Translations under genes and position numbers: made by a program
Source: Streptomyces sp. Je 1-369
Lineage (GTDB): Bacteria > Actinomycetota > Actinomycetes > Streptomycetales > Streptomycetaceae
Reading direction: 5' to 3'
Assembly: GCF_026810505.1 (NCBI RefSeq)
Contig: NZ_CP101750.1
Span: 2,633,448-2,697,447, forward strand
DNA: 64,000 nt
The notes under the pieces: generated by a model
The model's database searches: none
Told to the model about the DNA's origin: nothing
The model's input: the letters and a program-made list of their open reading frames with translations, nothing else
In this document: piece after piece, positions 59,192 to 64,000 of the stretch
How the letters are laid out: every line of letters starts with the position of its first letter
How positions within the stretch are numbered: position 1 is the first letter of the stretch

Positions 59192-60615
59192 ACCTTCGCC
59201 GCGCCCGGGTCCGCCTGGGTGAGCCGGACCCGCAGGCGCTCCCCGAGGGGCAGCTTCGCCGAGCCGCCCTCGATCCGGGCCACGATCGCGGGCTCCGCCA
59301 ACTGCACGGTTCCGACGGCAGGTTCGCCGTCCTTGACGTCCACCACGACCGCGTCGAACATCTCGCCGACCCGCCCCTGGAGCAGGGCGGCCTCGACGAT
59401 GTCCACGCACTCGCGCTCCACGGTGTTGCCGCGCCGCGTGCCGTCAGCCATCTCCTTGGGCAGCTCGTCCAGGGCGGCGAGCGCCCACTCCGGGGGCGGC
59501 GCGTCCGCGCAGGCGGCGAGGCAGAGCTCGGCGGCGTAGCGGTCGACGAGGCGGCGCAGGGGGGCGGTGCAGTGGGCGTAGGGCGCGGCGACGGCGGCGT
59601 GGGTGGTGAGCTCGGGCAGGTCGCCGTCGCGGAACGCCGTGTAGCCCGCGCCGCGCAGCAGCGTCGTGCACTCCTGGAGGAAGGCGGCGTGGTGCGGCGT
59701 ACGGGGATCGAGGGAGCGTACGAGCTGCGCGTACGACACGTGGTGCGGCCAGTCGATGTGCAGCGCCTGCGCGGTGCGGCGCAGGCGGCCCACGGCGCCG
59801 TCGGGGGCGGTGGGCAGCGTCCGCAGGATGCCGACGCCCGAGGCGAGCATGAGTTCGGCTGCGGCCATGCCGGTGAGGAGGGAGATCTGCGCGTTCCAGC
59901 CGTCGGCGGGGAGCGGGGCGCGGAAGCCGAGCTCGTACGTTCCGTCGCGCTCGACGACCTCCTGCTCCGGTACGTCCAGGGAGATGCCGCCGCGCTCGAC
60001 CTCCAGCTGTTCGCGCAGGCGACCGATGTCCCGCAGCAGCGCGAGGGGCTCCTCCGCGGTGCCGCCGTCGATGGCGGCCTGCACGCCTTCGTAGTCGAGC
60101 TTGGCGCGGCTGCGGACGAGGGCGCGCCGCACGTCGGTCCGCTCGGCACGGCCGTCCCCGTCCAGGTCGATCGTCCACAGGACGGCCGGGCAGGTCTGGC
60201 CCGGCAGCAGGCTGGCGGCGCCCTCGCTGAGCGCGGTGGGGTGCAGCGGGACCTTCTCGTCGGGGAAGTACAGGGTGGTGACGCGGCGGTGCGCCTCGGT
60301 GTCGAGGGGGCCGCCGGGGGTGACGTACGCGGCGACGTCGGCGATCGCGTACGACACCCTGAACCCGCCTCCGCCCCGCCTTGCCAGGTGCATGGCCTGG
60401 TCCAGGTCCACGGAGGTGGGCGGGTCGACGGTGAAGAGGGGCAGGTCCGTGGCGTCGTACTCCGGGAGCCTCGGTGACGCGGCGGCGCGGTCCGCCTCCG
60501 CGAGGACGTCGGCGGGGAACTCCTCGGGCACGTCGAGTCGCGTACGCAGATCACGCAGCGCGGCCCGCAGCGGGGCATCGGCTGCGCCGGTCACGCGGAA
60601 GTGGCGGCGGGGCAT
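59173..60615 (-). CDS. RNB-domain ribonuclease (RNase II/R family)
   Basis: This is a 3'-5' exoribonuclease-like protein (480 aa). The RNB catalytic segment DLPLFTVDPPTSVDLDQAMHLARRGGGGFRVSYAIADVAAYV carries the clustered aspartates. YFPDEKVPLHPTALSEGAASLLPGQ and the late APLRRLVDRYAAELCLA complete the family signature. The N-terminal cold-shock domains of RNase II/R are absent. A short C-terminal beta domain remains (VQLAEPAIVARIEGGSAKLPLGERLRVRL). The start is the ATG at 60615 (MPRRHFRVTG). The 3' end overlaps the tail of the MerR pseudogene on the other strand. Confidence 0.92.
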   Translation of the reverse strand: MPRRHFRVTGAADAPLRAALRDLRTRLDVPEEFPADVLAEADRAAASPRLPEYDATDLPLFTVDPPTSVDLDQAMHLARRGGGGFRVSYAIADVAAYVTPGGPLDTEAHRRVTTLYFPDEKVPLHPTALSEGAASLLPGQTCPAVLWTIDLDGDGRAERTDVRRALVRSRAKLDYEGVQAAIDGGTAEEPLALLRDIGRLREQLEVERGGISLDVPEQEVVERDGTYELGFRAPLPADGWNAQISLLTGMAAAELMLASGVGILRTLPTAPDGAVGRLRRTAQALHIDWPHHVSYAQLVRSLDPRTPHHAAFLQECTTLLRGAGYTAFRDGDLPELTTHAAVAAPYAHCTAPLRRLVDRYAAELCLAACADAPPPEWALAALDELPKEMADGTRRGNTVERECVDIVEAALLQGRVGEMFDAVVVDVKDGEPAVGTVQLAEPAIVARIEGGSAKLPLGERLRVRLTQADPGAAKVQFAPA

Positions 60616-60691
60616 GGATCGAGCGTAGCGGGGGCGTGCCTGGCTTGGGCGGTTATGCGGTGCCCTGTGCCGTCCCGCACGGGTAGGGGCG

Positions 60692-60850
60692 ACAAGCCCG
60701 CCGCTTCGCGACGGATCACACCCTCCCACCCACCCGTTCGCCCCGCACCGCCCCGCTCAGGCAGGAGCACCGAGCCCGCCGCTTCGCGGCGGATGCCCCC
60801 CCACCCGCCCGCCCGTTTACCCCGCGACATCCTGCGGGAGGAGGCGCCGG
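60692..60850. repeat. Dispersed intergenic repeat, copies 2 and 3 in tandem
   Basis: Two copies (about 60692-60771 and 60772-60850, 80-bp period) of the element also found at 5202-5280. Each begins with AAGCCCGCCGCTTCGCG or GAGCCCGCCGCTTCGCGG, a hairpin core, followed by a C-rich CCCACCC(A/G)CCCG tract and a weaker GGGAGGA end. They fill most of the 323-bp gap between the RNB ribonuclease start and yaaA. The remaining bases near 60890 are C-rich without further signals apart from the yaaA ribosome binding site. Confidence 0.8.
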
Positions 60851-60938
60851 GCGGGGCTGCGTCGGGTGTACTGCACGCCCCCGTACCCTTTCGCAGGGGC
60901 CGCACCCCTCCCCCCGTACCCCCTGAAGGAGTCCCACC

Positions 60939-61745
60939 GTGCTCGTCCTGCTGCCGCCGTCCGAAGGCAAGGCCTCCTCCGGCCGTGGTGCGCCGCTCAA
61001 GGCGGAAGAGCTGTCGCTGCCGGGTCTCACCCCGGCGCGGCAGGCCGTTCTCGACGAGCTCGTCGAGCTGTGTGCCGCGGACGAGGACAAGGCCCGCACC
61101 GTGCTCGGTCTCAGCGAAGGTCTGCGCGGCGAGGTCGCGAAGAACGCCGGGCTGCGTACCGCCGGGGCCCGCCCCGCCGGGGAGGTCTACACCGGCGTGC
61201 TCTACGACGCCCTCGACCTCGCCTCCCTCGACACCGCGGCCAAGCGCCGCGCCACCCGCTCGCTCCTCGTCTTCTCCGGCCTGTGGGGCGCCGTCGGCGT
61301 CAACGACAGGATCCCCTCGTACCGCTGCTCGATGGGCGTGAAGCTGCCGGGCCTCGGCGCACTCGGCGCGTACTGGCGTACGCCGATGGCCTCCGTCATG
61401 CCCGAAGCCGCCGGTGACGGACTCGTCCTGGACCTCCGCTCGTCCGCGTACGCCGCCGCGTGGAAGCCGAAGGGCGAGGTCGCCGAGCGGACCGCGACCG
61501 TTCGCGTGCTGCACGCGCAGGTCGACGACAAGACCGGCACCGAGAAGCGGTCCGTCGTGTCGCACTTCAACAAGGCGACGAAGGGCAGGATCGTCCGGTC
61601 CCTGCTGACCACGGGGGCCAACCCCAAGAACCCGGCCGAGCTGGTCGAGGCGCTGCGCGACCTGGGGCACGTGGTGGAGGCGGAGGTGCCGACGAAGGCG
61701 GGCAAGCCGTGGGCTCTGGATGTCGTGGTGCGCGAGATCCACTGA
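60939..61745 (+). CDS. yaaA: Peroxide stress protein YaaA family
   Basis: This is a DUF328/YaaA family protein (268 aa), which in E. coli lowers free iron during peroxide stress. The start MLVLLPPSEGKASSGRG is the family signature (PPSEGK). GEVYTGVLYDALDL, LLVFSGLWGAVGVNDRIPSYRCSMGVKLPGLG and SVVSHFNKATKGRIVR follow in order. The GTG start at 60939 has GAAGGAG upstream. A 10-bp hairpin with a short T-run follows the stop. It is probably cytoplasmic and DNA-binding by analogy. Confidence 0.92.
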   Translation: MLVLLPPSEGKASSGRGAPLKAEELSLPGLTPARQAVLDELVELCAADEDKARTVLGLSEGLRGEVAKNAGLRTAGARPAGEVYTGVLYDALDLASLDTAAKRRATRSLLVFSGLWGAVGVNDRIPSYRCSMGVKLPGLGALGAYWRTPMASVMPEAAGDGLVLDLRSSAYAAAWKPKGEVAERTATVRVLHAQVDDKTGTEKRSVVSHFNKATKGRIVRSLLTTGANPKNPAELVEALRDLGHVVEAEVPTKAGKPWALDVVVREIH

Positions 61746-61770
61746 GGCGGGGACTGATCCTCGCCACCAC

Positions 61771-61797
61771 AGCCCGTTGCAGCATCCGCAACGGGCT
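61771..61797 (+). terminator. Intrinsic terminator of yaaA
   Basis: AGCCCGTTGC and GCAACGGGCT form a perfect 10-bp stem around AGCATCC, followed by TTG. It lies 26 bases after the yaaA stop and 37 bases before the KDPG aldolase start. Confidence 0.85.
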
Positions 61798-61833
61798 TTG
61801 CGCATGCTGCGCACCTGGGTGCAGGATGCCCCC

Positions 61834-62502
61834 ATGACCTCCTCCGCCTCCTCCGCCTCCTCCGCCTCCTCCGCCTCCTCCTCGTCCCCCGCCTCCGTCC
61901 TCGACCTCGCCCCCGTCGTCCCCGTGGTCGTCGTCGCGGACCTCGACGACGCCGTGCCGATGGCGCGCGCCCTCGTCGCGGGCGGGCTGCCCGCGATCGA
62001 GGTGACCCTGCGGACGCCCGTCGCGCTCGATGCGATCTCCGCCATCGCCGCGGAGGTACCGGACGCGGTGGTCGGCGCGGGCACCGTCATATCCGCGCGG
62101 AACGTCTCCGAGTCCGTGGAGGCGGGCGCCCGGTTCCTCGTCAGCCCGGGCTGGACGGACACGCTGCTCGACGCGATGCAGGGCTCCGGCGTGCCGTTTC
62201 TGCCGGGCGTCTCGACGACCTCGGAGGTCGTGGCGCTGCTCGAACGCGGCGTACGGGAGATGAAGTTCTTCCCGGCGGAGGCCGCGGGCGGCACCGCCTA
62301 CCTGAAGTCGCTCGGCGCCCCGCTGCCGCAGGCCCGGTTCTGCCCGACGGGCGGCATCACCCCGGACTCGGCGCCTTCGTACCTCGCGCTGAAGAACGTC
62401 GGCTGCGTGGGCGGCAGTTGGATGCTGCCCGCCGACGCCGTCGCCGCGAAGGACTGGGCCCGCGTGGAGTCCCTGGCCCGCGAGGCGGCGGCCCTGCGCT
62501 AG
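61834..62502 (+). CDS. eda: 2-dehydro-3-deoxy-phosphogluconate (KDPG) aldolase
   Basis: This is a class I aldolase of the Entner-Doudoroff type (222 aa) that splits KDPG, or KHG, into pyruvate and an aldehyde. The Schiff-base lysine lies in REMKFFPAEAAGG, the general acid/base glutamate in AIEVTLRTP, and the phosphate-binding GAGTVIS, CPTGGI and CVGGSWM are present. The N-terminus is a run of SSA repeats coded by a 9-bp DNA repeat (about 61838-61880) and is not part of the fold. The ATG at 61834 has GGATG-type purines upstream. No other Entner-Doudoroff gene is in the window. Confidence 0.92.
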   Translation: MTSSASSASSASSASSSSPASVLDLAPVVPVVVVADLDDAVPMARALVAGGLPAIEVTLRTPVALDAISAIAAEVPDAVVGAGTVISARNVSESVEAGARFLVSPGWTDTLLDAMQGSGVPFLPGVSTTSEVVALLERGVREMKFFPAEAAGGTAYLKSLGAPLPQARFCPTGGITPDSAPSYLALKNVGCVGGSWMLPADAVAAKDWARVESLAREAAALR

Positions 62503-62519
62503 CGAGACGGACCCGCGAT

Positions 62520-62820
62520 GGCGCGGCGGCCCCACGTCAGCACACGGCCCTGCGTCAGCACGACGGACCCGCGCCAGCACGACCGCCCCACGCCAGCACG
62601 ACCGCCCTGCGTCAGCACGACGGCCCAACGCCAGGGCGGCGCGTCAACGCACGGCCCTGCGTCAGCACGACGGTCCCGCGTCAGCACGACCGCCCCACGC
62701 CAGCACGACCGCCCTGCGCCAGCACGACGGCCCAACGCCAGGGCGGCGCGCCAGCACACGGCCCTGCGCCAGCACGACGGTCCCGCGTCAGCACGACCGC
62801 CCCACGCCAGGGCGGCGCGT
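62520..62820. repeat. 107-bp higher-order tandem repeat built from about 18-bp units
   Basis: The 317-bp gap between the convergent eda and RNase H/phosphatase genes is almost entirely repeat. The basic unit is like GCGTCAGCACGACGGCCC. Six variants form a block that recurs with a 107-bp period (ACGGCCCTGCG at 62544, 62651 and 62758). The third block is shortened by deletion of internal units. The last unit runs into the stop of the minus-strand gene. No spacers of the CRISPR kind exist. Confidence 0.9.
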
Positions 62821-64000
62821 CAGCGCAGGTGCGACGTGTCGTTGAGGAGGCGCAGCGACGCGTTGCCGTCTGCGTAGTACGCCACGGCCGACACCGATGC
62901 CGCCGAGAGCTCCATGCGGAACAGGGCCTCCGGCGGAGCGCCGAGCGCGAGCCGCGCCAGCGTCTTGATGGGCGTGACGTGCGTGACGAGCAGGACGGTG
63001 CGGCCCGCGTAGGCACTGGTCAGGTGGTCGCGGGCGGCCGCAACGCGGCGCGTGACCGCGTCGAACGACTCGCCGCCCGGCGGCGCCGCGTCCGGCGAGG
63101 CCAGCCAGGCGTTCAGCTCCTCCGGGTGACGCTCGCGCACCTCGCCGAACGTCAGCCCTTCCCATGCCCCGAAGTCCGTCTCGCGCAGCCCGTCTTCGAG
63201 GTGTACGTCGAGTCCGAGGCGGGCGGCGACGGTGTGCGCGGTCTCCTGGCAGCGCTTGAGCGGTGAGGAGACGATCGCCTGGACCGTGCCGCGCGCGGCG
63301 AGCGCGGCGGCGACGCGTTCCGCCTGCTCACGGCCCACGTCGGAGAGGGAAGGGTCGGATCCGCCGCTCCCGGAGAACCGCTTCTCGGGGGTCAGCGCGG
63401 TCTCACCGTGCCGCAGCAGCACGAAGGTCGCGGGCGTGCCCAGATCGGCGGGGGCGGCCCAGCCGGCCCGCGGGGCCCGCGTGGCCTGCGTGGCCTGCGT
63501 AGCCCGCGTGGCCCGCGTGGCCTGCGTCGCGTTGTGAGCCGCGCGCGTGTCTGCGTCCTCCGCCACCCCGCCATGCGAAGAGGCCGCAGAAGAGACCTGG
63601 GGAGAGGCCGCAGAAGAGGTGGCGGACGAGACCTCGGGAGAGACCTCGGGAGAGACCTCGGGAGAGACCTCGGGTGAGACCTCGGCAAGGGCAGCACCGC
63701 CACCCCGCCCCGCGCCCGCCAGCGCCGCCCGTGCCCGGGCCGCGCCCGCCGCCGCGTCGCCCGGCGGACCGGCCGGAGCCTCGGCGGCCGACCGTGCGGC
63801 CCGCGCGTCGAACTCCGCCGTGGACGCCGACGGCGACCACTGCTCCCCCCGCTTGCCCGCGTCCATCGCCTCGTTCGCGAGCCGGTCGGCGTGCTTGTTC
63901 TTTTCGCGGGGGATCCACTCGTACGTCACCTGGGACGAGGGGAAGACCCGCGCCGCCTCCGCCGCCAGCGGCTTCATGTCCGGGTGCTTGATCTTCCAGC
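62820..64000 (-). CDS. Bifunctional RNase H / histidine phosphatase (5' end outside window)
   Basis: This fusion protein runs off the right edge, so the start is not seen. The visible N-terminal part is the end of an RNase H domain (VTYEWIPREKNKHADRLANEAMDAG). A long low-complexity linker follows, with EVSPEVSPEVSP and TQATRATRATQ repeats. Then comes a histidine phosphatase domain: FVLLRHGETALT with the phosphohistidine, SSPLKRCQETA, ETDFGAWEGLTFGEV and LVTHVTPIKTL with the second histidine. This domain pair is known in actinobacteria, where the phosphatase part resembles CobC-type alpha-ribazole phosphatases. The linker DNA has 12-bp and 9-bp tandem repeats (63600-63680, 63476-63530). Confidence 0.92.
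   Translation of the reverse strand, partial: WKIKHPDMKPLAAEAARVFPSSQVTYEWIPREKNKHADRLANEAMDAGKRGEQWSPSASTAEFDARAARSAAEAPAGPPGDAAAGAARARAALAGAGRGGGAALAEVSPEVSPEVSPEVSPEVSSATSSAASPQVSSAASSHGGVAEDADTRAAHNATQATRATRATQATQATRAPRAGWAAPADLGTPATFVLLRHGETALTPEKRFSGSGGSDPSLSDVGREQAERVAAALAARGTVQAIVSSPLKRCQETAHTVAARLGLDVHLEDGLRETDFGAWEGLTFGEVRERHPEELNAWLASPDAAPPGGESFDAVTRRVAAARDHLTSAYAGRTVLLVTHVTPIKTLARLALGAPPEALFRMELSAASVSAVAYYADGNASLRLLNDTSHLR

Noticed and set aside
62520..62820. Possible CRISPR array
   Set aside because: Repeats are about 18 bp, directly adjacent and imperfect, with no unique spacers of constant length and no cas genes nearby. It is a minisatellite.
1..64000. tRNA genes
   Set aside because: I looked for the T-loop GGTTCGAATC-type pattern with a matching acceptor stem in the gaps and did not find a convincing one. 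A covariance search could still reveal one.

Overview
The window is chromosomal DNA from a Streptomyces or a very close relative. GC content is very high with strong third-position bias, and GTG/TTG starts and ATGA stop/start overlaps are common. It also carries an AfsR-type regulator, an F420 enzyme, twin-arginine and LAXTG sortase-E signals, DmdR/DtxR-type iron boxes and GC-rich intergenic repeats. I see no transposase, prophage, integrase, CRISPR array or tRNA. The one RNA gene found is RNase P RNA (rnpB, minus strand, about 55360-55784).

Layout. 1-5165: end of a DrrAB-like ABC exporter facing a large AfsR/SARP regulator. 5200-12175: housekeeping and hypothetical genes (DUF6578, site-2 protease, F420:NADP oxidoreductase, cytosolic sialidase, MFS exporter, methionine aminopeptidase). 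12270-22776: an iron/heme island. It holds a heme oxygenase, two secreted HtaA heme-binding proteins (one with a sortase signal), the HmuTUV heme ABC importer and the EfeO-EfeB-EfeU iron importer. Three iron boxes (12277, 16186, 19392) sit in front of its four transcription units. The likely flow is heme capture at the wall, import by HmuTUV, opening by heme oxygenase, with EfeUOB as a second iron route. 22854-40492: mixed genes including secreted proteins, a prim-pol protein, a phosphodiesterase, DDAH, a glycoside hydrolase, Rsm22, a serine hydrolase with a probable CTG start, a Bcr/CflA exporter, PhoD, SDR, MazG-like, methyltransferase and MOSC.

41271-53777: the most interesting region, a compact biosynthetic locus. 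Three minus-strand genes joined by ATGA overlaps encode an MFS exporter, a KS-AT-ACP polyketide synthase and a 2475-residue protein ordered aminotransferase - luciferase-like monooxygenase - C - A - PCP - C. A small LuxR-type regulator is divergent. The order matches the logic of cyanobacterial microginin synthetases. It predicts a 3-amino-2-hydroxy-acyl peptide, the chemotype of aminopeptidase inhibitors such as amastatin and bestatin. There is no loading domain, no thioesterase and no acceptor module after the last C domain.

53814-64000: DEAD-box helicase, rnpB, an EamA exporter whose reading frame ends inside rnpB, AraC and TetR regulators, a DUF4260 protein behind a double palindromic operator, a broken MerR gene, an RNB ribonuclease, YaaA, KDPG aldolase, a 107-bp higher-order tandem repeat, and an RNase H/phosphatase fusion running off the right edge.
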